64,000 nt of DNA. Origin: Trametes villosa. Lineage: Eukaryota > Basidiomycota > Agaricomycetes > Polyporales > Polyporaceae. Positions 48,554-59,971 of this stretch are shown here, in pieces (the first letter of the stretch is position 1; each line of letters begins with the position of its first letter). The notes beneath the pieces are model-generated. The model made no database searches. It saw only the letters and a program-made list of their open reading frames with translations, and was not told the DNA's origin. The position numbers and the translations under genes were made by a program. The stretch is taken from positions 124,001 through 188,000 of the forward strand of contig PUDQ02000081.1 in NCBI GenBank assembly GCA_002964805.2, read 5' to 3'.

Positions 48554-48950
48554 AGAAGGGGCTTTCCACGGCGGCGTTGGAGTATCTGTGGATATGGACC
48601 TTGGACTTCGGACTTTCCCGCATGGACGATTCTTCGCCGTCTCTTCGAAGTTAGGATATTGAACCGCGATGCGATTTAATACTGTAACAACAACACCAGG
48701 TTTCGAATGTACAAGTGCGTCTTCTGAAGTACAGTTCGCGCTCGTCGGATTTTTGCCGTGTACTTGCTTCAACGACGGAGAGTCTAGCATTCGGTGTGTT
48801 CCCTTCACCCACGTGGGAGTTCCTGCGCTGGTAAGCGCACGCTGCATGTCGGCCGACTCGAGCTCGTTGACTCTTGACTGCTAACCACCACCTCCAAGAC
48901 AGTTCTTCCGTCAATTTTGCTTTGTAGAACAGAAAGCATCGCCTACAAAT
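48554..48950. other. Intergenic region
   Basis: About 400 bp between two plus-strand genes. No feature recognised. Confidence 0.5.
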
Positions 48951-50222
48951 ATGCCCGGGCCTACTCCCACCGCTCCGCAAACCTTCCTTCAAATCGTCCA
49001 ATCATGCAACAACTTCCGGCTCTCGGGCCCATCCTCGACGAATACGGAAACCCTGGTACCATGGCTGCTCTCGCCCTCGCCGAGCTCGCCCGCCGTCGGC
49101 CTCCTGCGCCCCGAGGTCGTCGCGCAGCTGCGCACGGAGGCCGCATCCTCGCCCACGCCCCCATGGGAGTTCTCGCCCGACGCGTCCGAGCGCGGGTGGG
49201 TGAGCTTCGCGCGCGGGATCGCGACGCCGGCCGCGCGCTCGCGCGTGATGAAGGAGCTCTGCGAGCGCTGGCGCGACGCGGGGCTCTGGCCGGAGGAGAT
49301 CAGCCCGCGCAAGTGGCGGAACGAGCTCTACCCTGTGTATCGCAACCCCTTTGGGCCGCGCGACTTCCCCGGGCACGCGGACGAGGACGCGCATGGGGAC
49401 ACGCTCAACTACGCGTTCCGCATGGAGCGCGCGGCGAGCGGGCTGTTTGGCATCGTTACCTTTGGCGTCCATATGACGGTGTACGAGGAGACTCCAGGCG
49501 CGGACGGGGGTGTCGACTATAAGGTGTGGGTGCCCCGCCGCGCCGCAACGAAGCAGACATGGCCGGGATACCTCGACAACAGCGTCGCCGGCGGGATCGA
49601 GGCTGGCTTGGGTGTGTTCGACTGCGTCGTAAAGGAGGCGATGGAGGAAGCAAGCCTCCCCGAGGATATCGTGCGGCGTCATGCGCATCCGACAGGGACC
49701 GTGAGCTACTTCTTCCGGTGAGCCTGGTATCTACATTGGTAGCATTGTGTTTTGTGAGAAGACTTTGGTGTCCAGCACACCGCGCGGGTGGTTACAACCC
49801 GAAGTCGAGTAAGTGGCCAGCTTAAACCTGGGTGTATGCGCAGCTAACACTAGTCGTAGGTATATATACGACCTCTGCCTACCTCCCGGGTCGGGTGCGC
49901 AGCCGCAGCCTTTGGATGGCGAGGTTGAGTCCTTCGAGGTTAGAGAGCCCTCCCTCTCATGATCTCTCTCTCTCACTATGGGTGTCAGTTGCTGCCCCTC
50001 GAGAAGGTGGTAGAGCACATGCGTGCGGGGCTATTTAAGTACAACTGTTCTATTGGTGCGTATCTTTGGCTCTAGTGTAAGATTGAACCTTGATGTCTCG
50101 TAGTTCTCGTCGACTTCATGGTGAGGAAGGGGATTATCACCCCGGACAACGAGCCAGACTATCAGGAGATCGTGACGCGGCTACACGGGCGATTCGACTA
50201 CGACCGGTGGACTTCTCAGTGA
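48951..50222 (+). CDS. DUF4743 / Nudix hydrolase family protein (thiamine-pyrophosphokinase-related, YJR142W-like)
   Basis: The ATG at 48,951 gives MPGPTPTAPQTFLQIVQSCN, followed by the DUF4743 N-terminal domain (LLRPEVVAQL, WVSFARGIATPAARSRVMKE, WRNELYPVY). The Nudix part shows FGVHMTVYEE, KVWVPRRAATKQTWPGYLDN, the Nudix box GGIEAGLGVFDCVVKEAMEE, TVSYFF, and after short introns GWLQPEVEYIYDLCLPPGSG, LLPLEKVVEHMRAGLFKYNC, LVDFMVRKGIITPDNEPDY and RLHGRFDYDRW. It ends TSQ at TGA 50,220-50,222. About five exons, about 330 residues. The yeast homologue acts on oxidised or damaged thiamine diphosphates. The same role here is inferred from family only. Confidence 0.88.
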
Positions 50223-51371
50223 CGCCGGCCGTCTCGACGATGTCAAGAGCTTGCAGAAGATCTAGCGCAAAGGTATGAGTACTAGAGGTAGTAGAGAAGT
50301 AGCAGACATCACTGCCGAGCAGAGCAATCTCACCCAACTTATCTCAGCGAAGAGTGATGCCGTACGCCGGTATGGACGAGCTCGCATCGAACGGGGCCTC
50401 CAGGTGGACGATCAGAAGTCATGTGCTATAACTGCTGGGCAACGTGCAGCTGCTAGGGGACGATCTCGAAGCTCCACGCAGATTACCCCACCATCTGCAT
50501 GCGCGAGTTACCAAGAACTGGGGGTGCCACTACCGTTTGGAAGCTGGCACTTCCCCAAGCAACGTAAGTGCTATCCTTTTTGCGGTTCAATGGGTGGCTG
50601 AACACTATGCAGGAGTGCGCATGCTCTTGGTATCGCCTCAGAAACCAAGAGCAAGGAAGGCAAGCTTCGAGAGAGGTGCTGGCACTGCTAGGTGGACTGC
50701 AGAAGCCTCTGGCCATGCACATGTAGCGCCGCTTTGTGCTGCAACCGCCGACGGCGCCGAGGGACGGTCCCGAAGTGCATCCACCATGCTTACAGGTGCG
50801 AACTCCCGTAAAAGGGGGCGCTACTGCTACTTCCACCTTCCCGCGTTGCATTTTTGCGCTCATCGGTCCGGAGGCGATTCACACCCAGCGCAGTAGGTGC
50901 AATCCTTTTCATAGATGATACAGTCACTGAAGGTTACTTGCAGGCATGCGCATAATCTCCGTCTCGCCTCCGAACACAAGCCTATGGCAGCACAATCACC
51001 CAACCTGTTCACTCCGCGCGTCTGTCACGTCTCTGCCAACATCTGGGAGAGCATGTTCGCGATGGCCTGTCCGCCGATAACAGTCACCCAGTGCAGATCG
51101 CGCCGAGAATCGCGTGTCGGGGTTAAAACCAGACGTTGAGTAGATCACACGCGTTCGGAGTTTACGTATCGCGGACTTTCGACTTCCGGAGGGTGTCCAA
51201 AATGCTAACGGCCTTCTGCGATAGATTAACACGGCAGATGCGCGTCTGTCGCAGCGTGTCCCGCCTTCCATGCCTGCGCTGGACACATGGACTCCGAACT
51301 CATATGTGCGCCGCTCGTGAAAAGTCTGAGCGCATCGGACAGCCGACTAACCCCTCTCTGCGTCTCTTACT
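50223..51371. other. 1.15-kb intergenic region
   Basis: No conserved open frame, RNA gene or repeat recognised. It holds the promoter of the first heme-thiolate peroxidase. No TATA box seen close to that ATG. Confidence 0.45.
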
Positions 51372-52406
51372 ATGACTGTCGCACTCGTCATCTTGCGCCG
51401 CATCCTCCTCGCGCTCGTTTCCACTATTGGGGGGCTGCTCACGAACACGGTCGTGTTCTCGATAGATGCGTTACTCGCCGTCTACAACCTTGTCATGCCC
51501 GACAAGCCTGTCGGTAGTGTCATTCCCCCAGGCCACCTAGGACACGGGGGGAAGTGGCCTCGGTATGAACCACCCAGTGAGGGCGACAGCCGTTGCTCCT
51601 GTCCCGCCTTGAACGCGCTATCCAACCACGGTCCGTCCCTTACCTGCCTCCTGCGCCCCCAGACTCTACCGGAAACGCTGAACGCCACCTCCAGGCATCC
51701 TCCCGCGCGACGGGAAGAACATCTCGTTCTGCGAGCTCAACACCGCAGTGCGGCGCACCTACAACTTCGCGCCCAGCTTCTGCTACTTCGTGCCGAGCTA
51801 CATGGCGGGCCTGCTCGGGCGCACGTACCGCGACGGGCGCTTCAACCTCGCGGACATCGACGTGCACAACGGGATCGAGCACGACGGCTCGCTCACGCGC
51901 GTCGACAGCTTCCACTGCGCGGACCAGGGCGGGGTCGCCGCGCCGCTCGTCGACGAGGTGCTCCGGAGCGGGACGGGCCCGGGGGGCAACCTGACGAAGG
52001 CGGACTTGTCGCGGCTGCTGGGGAAGCGCCGGGTTGAGGCGAAGAGGGAGAACCCGATGTATAGCTCTGCGCTCGTGCACAAGATGTTCGGGTCCGCCAA
52101 GTACGTCCTACTCACCTTGCCTGTGTACTGTGTCCTGACCTCAGCGGGTACAGTGGCTCGACGCTCCTGACGATCTTCGGCGGGCGCGTGGACGACCTGC
52201 GCGCGCTGCTGCTGGAGGAACGCATCCCCGAGGGATGGGAGCCGCGCATCCGCCACCGGATGGGGCTCACCATCGCCGAGTTCAACATGACGGTCCTGCC
52301 CGTCGAGCTGGGCATCAAGGAGGAGGTCGACGGGTCGATCGCGCGGGCCGGCCAGGAGCGCTACGTGGGAGTCGGAGCGGCGGCTCACCTCAGGAAGGAT
52401 CAGTGA
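51372..52406 (+). CDS. Heme-thiolate peroxidase (unspecific peroxygenase/chloroperoxidase family), tandem copy 1
   Basis: Three exons: 51,372-51,630, 51,695-52,100 and 52,154-52,406. The N-terminus is a hydrophobic segment (LLALVSTIGGLLTNTVVFSI) that may anchor the protein or act as an uncleaved signal. The heme-thiolate signature reads RCSCPALNALSNHG, then LPRDGKNISF. The Cys in SCP is the expected proximal ligand, where most relatives have PCP. The distal EHD motif is present (GIEHDGSLTR), as are the C-terminal family blocks FGGRVDDLRALLLEERIPEG, WEPRIRHRMGLTIAEFNMTV. About 305 residues. The family oxyfunctionalises or halogenates organic substrates with H2O2. Reaction on wood or plant compounds is inference. 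Closest relative in the window is the next gene. Confidence 0.87.
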
Positions 52407-53706
52407 GGAGCGCCGCCGCCGCCGCCGCCGGGAGGGCTCCTCGCCAGATTGCTGTGCTTGATATATCTTTCTGGGGTTTGGCGCGCTGTACTTACAGTTC
52501 TTGACGCGAGGTTATCGATGCAGGATGCAGGGAAGCGGCGCAATCGAAGCTGTCCCCGAGATGCTAGATGGGCTCGCGCGTCGGAGTTTTGTGTGTCGGC
52601 GCGGCGGCGCCTGTGTGTGGTCACACGCGCGCAGGTCTGGACGGACTTGTCTTCTCACCACCTCCATTGCCGACGTCAATCGCTCACTTGTCTTGCAGGG
52701 AAGGTGGCCCGCATGCGCTAAGACTATGTTGCGGGGCAGCTATTTGTCATATTCTGACCGGCGACAAGACGGCGGTGACTTGGAGGAATCCGCCCCTGGG
52801 CACAACATCTTGCCAATCCTTGAAGCTTGAAACCCACACAACCATGTCGTGAATTGGAGCACCCGTTGCTCGCATGCGCTCTAAGCAAGCTCCTCGGGCT
52901 GGTGGCCCGTATATAACACAACCTCCCAGAGATGAAGCGGAAGATCGTTTACGGCTGTCCACAGGTGCGCGTACTTCTGTTCGCTTTGGTGGGGTGTTCC
53001 ATCCATGGCTGATCCATTCGCGGGTCATTCCAGACACCGCGGATCACGCATATGTGGCCACAGAACTACCGTCGGCAGCATGTACGCCACAGGATGCAAC
53101 TCCGTCGCGTTCGGAGAACTCTGTTCTCCGGAAGCAGTGTCCGGCCATTGGGTTGCGGCATTCGCCCCCAAGCTTATACAAACTCACCGCGGGGCGCTCT
53201 GAGGCTGGCAGATGGCAGGGAGCTCTCAAGTCGACGGAGGTCTTGCTTCGGTGCGCTCAGCTGCCGATGTCAGTCGGGTGCGCATGTACTAATTCATATT
53301 CCATTCACAGGCGCTAGTCACGAGCTCATCACTCTCATCTTGAAATTCCTTCACAGGCAACATATGAGCCTGACCATGAAGGACATATCAGTCTTGAGAG
53401 CACCGTACCAGCTTTCACCGGAAAGCTGCCACTCCTCGGTGTGCACCATGTCGTGTGCTCCGGACGAGTACTGCCGACACACCACGGCCCGGGAATGAGT
53501 GGCGTCCCGCCGAGAAGGTACGAATCTCCGAACCGGCCTGCCCAACGCCAATGTGCGCTTGCTGCTCGCGCCGGCGGGGAAGCCCTTCGCGTCCTGTGTA
53601 GACGTACGCTAGTAGGAACAGCGAGAATGCTCTGTGAGCGGCTTCTACCTGTATATAAGACTTTCTGCTTCAACTGACGAACCTCAACAGCTATCGTAGT
53701 CGCACA
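52407..53706. other. 1.3-kb region between the two heme-thiolate peroxidases
   Basis: No third copy or fragment of the family found by reading. Holds the promoter of copy 2. Confidence 0.45.
53652..53658 (+). promoter_or_regulatory. TATA box of heme-thiolate peroxidase copy 2
   Basis: TATATAA about 55 bp upstream of the ATG at 53,707. Confidence 0.55.
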
Positions 53707-54822
53707 ATGGCTTTCTTTGTCATCGTCAGACGTCTCTGGCAGGGGCTCCTCGGCTCACTCTCTTCAAACTTAACCTTGCTTGGCCTCTTTATCTGGGACA
53801 TTGGCCTCACGATATTCAACCACCTCGTCCCGCAACGTTCGGTGGGGCACGTCGTACAGCAGGGACACGCGGGCTTTGGTGGGCAGTGGCCCGAATATGT
53901 GCCGCCGAAGGAGGGCGACAGCCGGTGCTCGTGTCCCGCCCTCAACGCCCTGGCCAATCACGGTGAGTCTACTTGCTATTGCTTCTTCCTCTCCCCGGCC
54001 CCTCTAGCCCGACACGGTTAGAAAAGAGAAGCTGACGGCGCGCCCAGGTATCTTCCCTCACGACGGGCGTAACATCAAGTTCACCGAGCTCGGGCACGCC
54101 GTGCGCGACGTGTACAACTTCGCGCCGACGTTCGGGTTCATCGGCCCAAAACAGGCGGCGAACTTCCTCGCGCGGGACTACTGGACGGACAGTTTCGACC
54201 TCGCTGACCTGGACGCGCATAACTGCATCGAGCACGATGCTTCTGTCACCCGTACGTTGCCCTTCCCTTTGCTATCAGTTGCATGTCGGGGAGACTGACC
54301 GCTGGGAACTATAGGCGCAGACGCGTTTGTCGAGAAGGACCAAGGAAAGATCCCGCAGGACCTCGTCGAAGAGGTTTTGACGAGCGGGACCGGACCCGGG
54401 GGCAAACTCGTCGAGGCGGACCTCTCGCGCCTCATGGGCAAGCGGCGCGTCGAGGCGAAGCGCGCGAACCCCGAGTACAGCCTCTCGCTCTTCCACAAGC
54501 TGTTCGGGAGCTGGAAGTGCGTTCTCCTATTCTTCCCGTGTACCTCCAGCCTCCCCATACTGACAAATCTCGGAACAGCTGCTCGACGCTGCTGAGGATC
54601 TTCGGCGGGGATATCAGTGACCTGCGAACCGTGCTCGGCGAGGAGCGCCTGCCCGAAGGCTGGGAGCCGCGCTTCCGCAGGCGCATGGGCCTCACTATCC
54701 TCGAGTTCAACTTCACGGTCCTGCCGGTGGAGCTGAGCGTGAAGGAGGAGGTGGATGGGTCTATCTCCGCGGCGGGTAGGGAGAGGTACGGCGGGAGTGC
54801 GGCGGCGAAGAAGAATGCGTGA
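53707..54822 (+). CDS. Heme-thiolate peroxidase, tandem copy 2
   Basis: Four coding exons. The first (53,707-53,962) carries a hydrophobic N-terminus (MAFFVIVRRLWQGLLGSLSS... LLGLFIWDIGLTIF) and the signature RCSCPALNALANHG. Exon 2 from 54,048 reads IFPHDGRNIKFTELGHAVRD and the distal motif IEHDASVTR. Exon 3 has VLTSGTGPGGKLVEADLSRL, and exon 4 STLLRIFGGDISDL ... FRRRMGLTILEFNFTVLPVE, ending KKNA at TGA 54,820-54,822. Copy 1 lacks the intron after EHDGSLTR that is present here, so intron positions differ between the copies. Both copies share the CSCP variant and the GKWPRYEPP / GQWPEYVPP block. Roughly 305 residues. Old tandem duplication, not recent. Confidence 0.87.
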
Positions 54823-56075
54823 GGATTATCTTTGTACTACCACCAGTTGCCTCGGACGGGGTAGATCCATGGCTGTAGTCAGGCCTGTTGAGGATAGCGG
54901 GGTGTCGCGGCGAGGCCGGACACCACGCTGAAGGAGGACGCGACGGCGGCGACGGTGTCGCCGCCGGGCGACGTCAAAGCGCGCGCAGCGCAAGCGCAGG
55001 GGCGCACGTAGGGAGGGGGCGCGTAGGATGTTGAGGAGGAGCGGGCCGACGCTGAGCGTCGGCGAGTAGGTGTATTCGAGAGTAGAAGCGCGGCGCGCTC
55101 TGGTGAGCGCGCGCGCGCCCAACCGCGCGGGCTAGGCCGGCGGTTGTTTGGTAGTGTTTGTCCCGAAAAAGGCGCGGCCTGAGGGCGCACCTGCCTGTCC
55201 CACGCCTCCGGTCTAATTAGACCGCCTTATCCGTGTGATTGATCCGGCCTATTTAGGGCTGTTCTGGCCATACCCACCGCTTCCCAAGAAACCGCTGATT
55301 TCCAGGCGCCTGATAATGGTGGTAGATAATCAGCTCCTGATGAGCGGCCCCGTCCCGGCTATCCTGTGGGTCCAGGCTGTAGCCGATCCCCCTTCGGCAA
55401 TCCCTCCCCCTTTCTCACACTCCTCGGCGCTGTGCCGCTCTCCGCCCTGGCGTTTCGTAACACGTGTTGCGCCCCCGCCGTCGCTTCCCGCCGCCCGCCC
55501 TCCTTCCTTATCGGTCTGGCTCGGTTTTCCCCGCGCTCCTATTCTAACCGTCGGTTAGTTTCTGCTCCTCCCACGCGCTAGCAGCCATTATCTGGGCGTT
55601 CCCCTACGTGCCTGCCTACCAAAACGGGGAGTCTCTGTCGGCAATTCCCCGCCCCGCGCCACCCCGGCGCTCCCTCCCTCCCGCCCGCGCCTTCCCGCCT
55701 CCCAGCGCCTTCCCTCCCGCCCGCGCCTTCCCGCCCCTCGCGCTTTCCCCCTCGCTCGCACTCCTGCGCACGCTCCCGCCCTATTGCGTCCCCGCTTCCT
55801 CGTTTACTGGTACCATATACGTGCACTGCGGGGGCAGGGGCTGACAAGGACGGCCTTTCAAGTAACTACCGGAAATGGGCAATCGGGTACGTGCCCATCA
55901 AGCCGCCATAGGCGGCTCCCACGGTTCGTTTTCTCCCTTCACCTCCACGCCCTCCCTCCCCTCACCGTCTCCCCCAATGGCCAGCCCTGCTATCCTGCTC
56001 TGTCGTTCTCGCTGGCCGCCTCTCTAGCCCTCTTCACGCCCTCGGTCACCACGCGCGCTCGGCCTAATCGAAGAC
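54823..56075. other. 1.25-kb GC-rich region upstream of the KDZ transposase
   Basis: Contains a 14-bp palindrome GGTCTAATTAGACC (55,210-55,223) and a C-rich low-complexity stretch (about 55,640-55,770) with two copies of a CTCCCGCCCGCGCCTTCCCG block. No gene recognised. A left end of a KDZ element may lie here, but I could not define terminal repeats. Confidence 0.4.
55640..55770. repeat. C-rich imperfect tandem repeat
   Basis: Repeated CCCTCCCGCCCGCGCCTTCCCGC-like blocks of about 22-35 bp, pyrimidine-rich on the plus strand. Confidence 0.5.
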
Positions 56076-59000
56076 ATGGCCCGGTCGAAGGGCAAAGCTA
56101 GCGTCTCGTCCTCCATCAACCTCCGCCACGGAAATGGCATCGGTCGTCGTAGCAAGGGCAAGATTGTACCTCTGCGAGGCTCCGATGCGCGACAGAAGGC
56201 GGCCTGGAAGACGTTCCGGGAGCGATTGAAGGGTGAGTATACTAATCTTTGTATTTTCCGTGCCACGTCAAACCTTCGCAGGCATGAGCTACGAAGACCA
56301 AGAGCAGTATGCCAAATTCGACCCCACTATGGACGTGGATGACCCGGAAGACCCCTTCTACCCCGTACCGCTAGGAGAAGAGGGCGCTACCAACAGCCAC
56401 GAAGGCGGGGAGGACGAGCTATGTCGAGAGCTCTTTCAGATGAAGCAGTACGTACATGACTTCACTCCGCTTCCTGCTCACAGCCTCTACAGAAATCGCA
56501 AGGACGGCCGCTCGCGCAGGAATCGGACTCAAAGCCGGAATGCCGAGTGGGCCTCGCAGCTCGAAGACCTCACCGCTGCATACCTCGACTGGAAGTTTCG
56601 CGCGGCGCAGGGGTCCGCGCCGGAGGAACCCCCACCGAGCGAGCGTACGTGGTCCGTGCTCGTAGGTTACATGTTCTGTACGTCCTCCAACCGTATCACT
56701 CGCTGTGACCCAACGCTCACGTCTCTCAGCGTCATCCACCCAAGACTTCACTCCGGCCGCCTCCGAGCTTCCAAACGCCACGCTCGTGCGCCATGGCTGT
56801 CTCGGCGTCGCCCCCCTACTCCCTACCATCGCGCTCTCTTTCGCCCTCCTCGATACCTATCGGCACCTCCACGCCGCCTGCCCACGTCTTAGTGTAGATG
56901 CATTCTGCCAAGGCGTTTGCAGCCTGCAGAAGGTCAGTCATCGTCCCGGCTTGCGTCCTACTCGCCACTGACAGTATTCAGGTACCCTTCCGCCCCGTCT
57001 TCGCTGAGCAATTCTCCCTCACCCACGACGTGTACCTCGACATCCTGTACGCCGTCGACCGGCGTGTCGCCACCGCGCTCTCTCGCGATGGGCCTAACTG
57101 GCGGATGCTCAATGCCTGCCCGCCCTGTCTATATCGCCTGGAAGGGGAACCCCCGCTCAAGTACGACCTTCTCGCGGCAATGGACGGGAACTCCTCGCTC
57201 AAGCTGGTGGACTACTCGTATCGCCACGGCGAGGCGCGTGTTGATGGCCGGACGTGGAGGACAGACTTGTACATGTCTACCGACGAGGTCGACACGTTCA
57301 AGGACGAAGTCACGAACGCTCAGAAGGTAAGACACCGGCCTCTCCGTCTCGGTTAGACCTAACTAGCCTGAAGCAGTCCGCCCCCGTACTGCCAGTGAAC
57401 CTCCCCATCGGTCAGGCTGTCGTCAGCGCCGAGGGGGTGGGAACGGCGGGCACTCCGGCTTCATCAAGCACAGCCTCACGCCGCCCAGCCGTAGCCGGCG
57501 TAGCTGCGTCGTCGTCAAGTGCGGCCCACGCGCCCTCGTCGTCGTCTGCCCCTCTCGCGGCGACGCCTTCAACCTCTCGGGCGTCGGCATCTGCTCCGTC
57601 TCAGGCCACGTCGTCGGCGTCGGGCGCGAGTTCATCAGCCGTGCCGCGTGCCGCGGGGCCACGTACGTCGCGCGGGACCACGTCAGCCTCGTCGCGCGTA
57701 GCAGCATCAGCTGCGGCATCAGCCGCGCCCGTGCCGTCGTCATCAGCCGCGCCCGCGCCGCCGTCGTCAGCCGCGCCCATGCCGTCGTCATCAGCCGCGC
57801 CCGCGCCACCGTCGTCAGCCGCGCCCGCGCCGCCGTCGTCAGCCGCGCCCACGCCGTCGTCATCAGCCGCGACTACGTCAGCCGCCGACGCGCGTGGGGT
57901 GTCCGCGGACGACATGGCCGATGACGGCGAGGAGGAGGAGAGCGCGTGGATACTGGAGGATACCGTAGGTTCGGACACGGTAGAGGAGCCGTCCGAGGCG
58001 AACTCCCTGTGCGCCGAACGATGGCGCAATGCGGGGCCGGAGGTTCGCAAGAAGATGTTCGCGTTGTTTCATACAACCGGCGTCTTCTTGTGCCTCTGTA
58101 GGCACGGGCAAGTTCTCATACTGTGCGATATGATTCGCAGCGGAGAGCTGTAAGTATCTTGTCTCCGAGTATCCTGTATCAGCTAACCTATCTGTTCATA
58201 GGATGAAGTACCCACTCGCCGTCGTGAACAAGCTCCTCGAGGTCTACGGGCCCGATCTCAAGATCTTGCTCGGCTACGACATCGGGTGCGAGTTCGCGAA
58301 GACGCTCAAGCGCAGCTCCCTCGGCGCGCGGGCCCGAGACCACGTCTCGATGGTCGTCCCCGCGTTCCACGGCCACAGCCACAATCGAGGCTGTCAGCTC
58401 GATTGGCACCCGATGTACATGCCCGGCGCTGGGAAGGAGGATTACGAGGGGAGTGAACGTTTTTTTTCCGTGTCGAACGGTCTTGCGTCGAGCACGCGCC
58501 TCGCCACCGCGTTTCACCGGCATCAAGCGATCGAAGAGCACGTCGGATTCTGGGGGCAGCGCAAGCACGCCGAGTCCGGTAAGTCTGCTGTCTTATCACG
58601 GAGTCCGCTCTAACGGCAGTACTAGGCAAGTTCATATACAACAATTACCGCCAATGCCTGCAAATCCTCGAGGAAGGCGCGCGCGCCCAGGCGGGGTATG
58701 CGAAGAACCTCGGCACCGACGCCGCGGACTACGAAAGGTACCTCGTGGAGGAGCGCGCGTACCTGCAAGGCCTGAAGTCCGAGCCTCCCGAGATTGCCCT
58801 CAAGGTCGAGTACATGGAAGCTCTGGACAAGCTCGAGCAGGAAGGGTATGTAGTGTCATTACTACTATGACAGGGTATTGACGATTTGCAGGATCAAGGA
58901 TCGCGCCGCCGTCGAGATGTACAAGAAGCTCGACTTCATGATCATCTACCAGAACTTCGTCGATAGCGATATCCGCCGTGTGAAGAGGGAGTATACGGCG

Positions 59001-59971
59001 TCCATGCGACGTGTCAAGCAGGCCGAGGAAGAGGTCGCGCGGCTGGAGGACCTGCTCGACATCGATACCCGCTGGCTCCCCGGAACGCCGGAGTACACGG
59101 CGCTGCGCGAGGAGGTCGGACGGCGTAAGTATCGGCGCGCGCTCGATAACCTCGAGCGCCTCGTCGTACAACGCCTATTCGAGCTCGACAAGCTCGGGAT
59201 GAGCGGCGTCGGTACGTACATGATCCATGGTCCGCGAACGCTCGCTAACCTCAGACTATAGCTTACAAGATGCGCGACAAGATCGGGAAGGCTCTCAAGA
59301 CCCGCGCCGAGGCTATCCGGAAGGCCGTAGCCGAGTACAACCGCCGCGCCACCGAGCTCAAACCGCCGCGCCCAGCCCTCGTCTGGAACGAGATCATGGA
59401 GATGGTCTCGTTAGGTGAGTTCGACCTCCTTCGCGACGCGCGACAAGACATTCGCGACAAGCCGTGGGCCAACCGGACACACCGCGAGGCGACCAACAAC
59501 CATTTCAACATGGTGCGCGCGCGCGAGGAGATCGCGCGCCTCAATGTGGAGATCCGCCGGCTGTTCACCTACATGGTCGACGACTACGTCGACCATGCTC
59601 GCGCTATCAAGGCCATCGAACAGACGAACCCCGCGCTCGCCCACGAGCTTGCGGTACGCCAGCGGCAGCGCAGCGCGGCGAACGAGAAGGTCGTCGGCTG
59701 GCTGCACAAGACGGCGCAGCTCCCCGGCTTCTCCGGGACTCTGTCGCATGGGCTTCGCATCGGTCGCGGAGCGGTGGACCTCGGTGGGGCGCAGCTCCCG
59801 CCGTGGGTTATGCGCGAGTCTAGCAATGTACGTAGTGTAGACGAGGACGAGGACGACGAGGACGACGAGGACGAGGGCGACGGCATCCCGGGCCTTGGCG
59901 GTGTACGTCAGTCCGGACGGTTTGTGAAGGCCTTAGACAGGATCGGCGTCGATGCGGATAACACGGGCTAG
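56076..59971 (+). CDS. KDZ (Kyakuja-Dileera-Zisupton) transposase
   Basis: The ATG at 56,076 gives MARSKGKASVSSSINLRHGN. About ten exons. The family layout is visible: an upstream domain (VRHGCLGVAPLLPTIALSFA, VPFRPVFAEQFSLTHDVYLD), a CPxC motif (NACPPCLY), the first catalytic-Asp block AMDGNSSLKLVD, a Ser/Ala/Pro-rich insert of about 150 residues, then CAERWRNAGPE, FLCLCRHGQVLILCDMIRSG, MKYPLAVVNKLLEVYGP, LLGYDIGCEFAKTL, VPAFHGHSHNRGCQLDWHPM, YEGSERFFSVSNGLAS, and a long C-terminal coiled-coil region. The Asp-Asp-Glu candidates in AMDGN, YDIGC and GSERFF match KDZ enzymes. The C-terminus is acidic (EDEDDEDDEDEGDG) and ends DADNTG. All junctions examined are in frame. KDZ transposons are known to shape basidiomycete genomes. 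Here the element's ends were not found. Confidence 0.87.
57720..57875 (+). repeat. 24-bp tandem coding repeat in the KDZ gene
   Basis: About six units of CCGTCGTCATCAGCCGCGCC-type sequence with an 8-residue period, giving P(S/P)SSAAP(A/M/T) repeats inserted between catalytic segments. Confidence 0.75.

Noticed and set aside
52407..53706. A third, degenerate peroxygenase copy between the tandem pair
   Set aside because: None of the family motifs (CP-LN, EHD, RRMGL) occur in any frame I read.
51372..54822. Recent tandem duplication of the peroxygenases
   Set aside because: The two proteins differ at many positions and in intron number, so the duplication is old.
55200..55300. Left end of a KDZ element at the 14-bp palindrome 55,210-55,223
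   Set aside because: No matching inverted repeat or duplication could be found within the window, and the right end probably lies outside.
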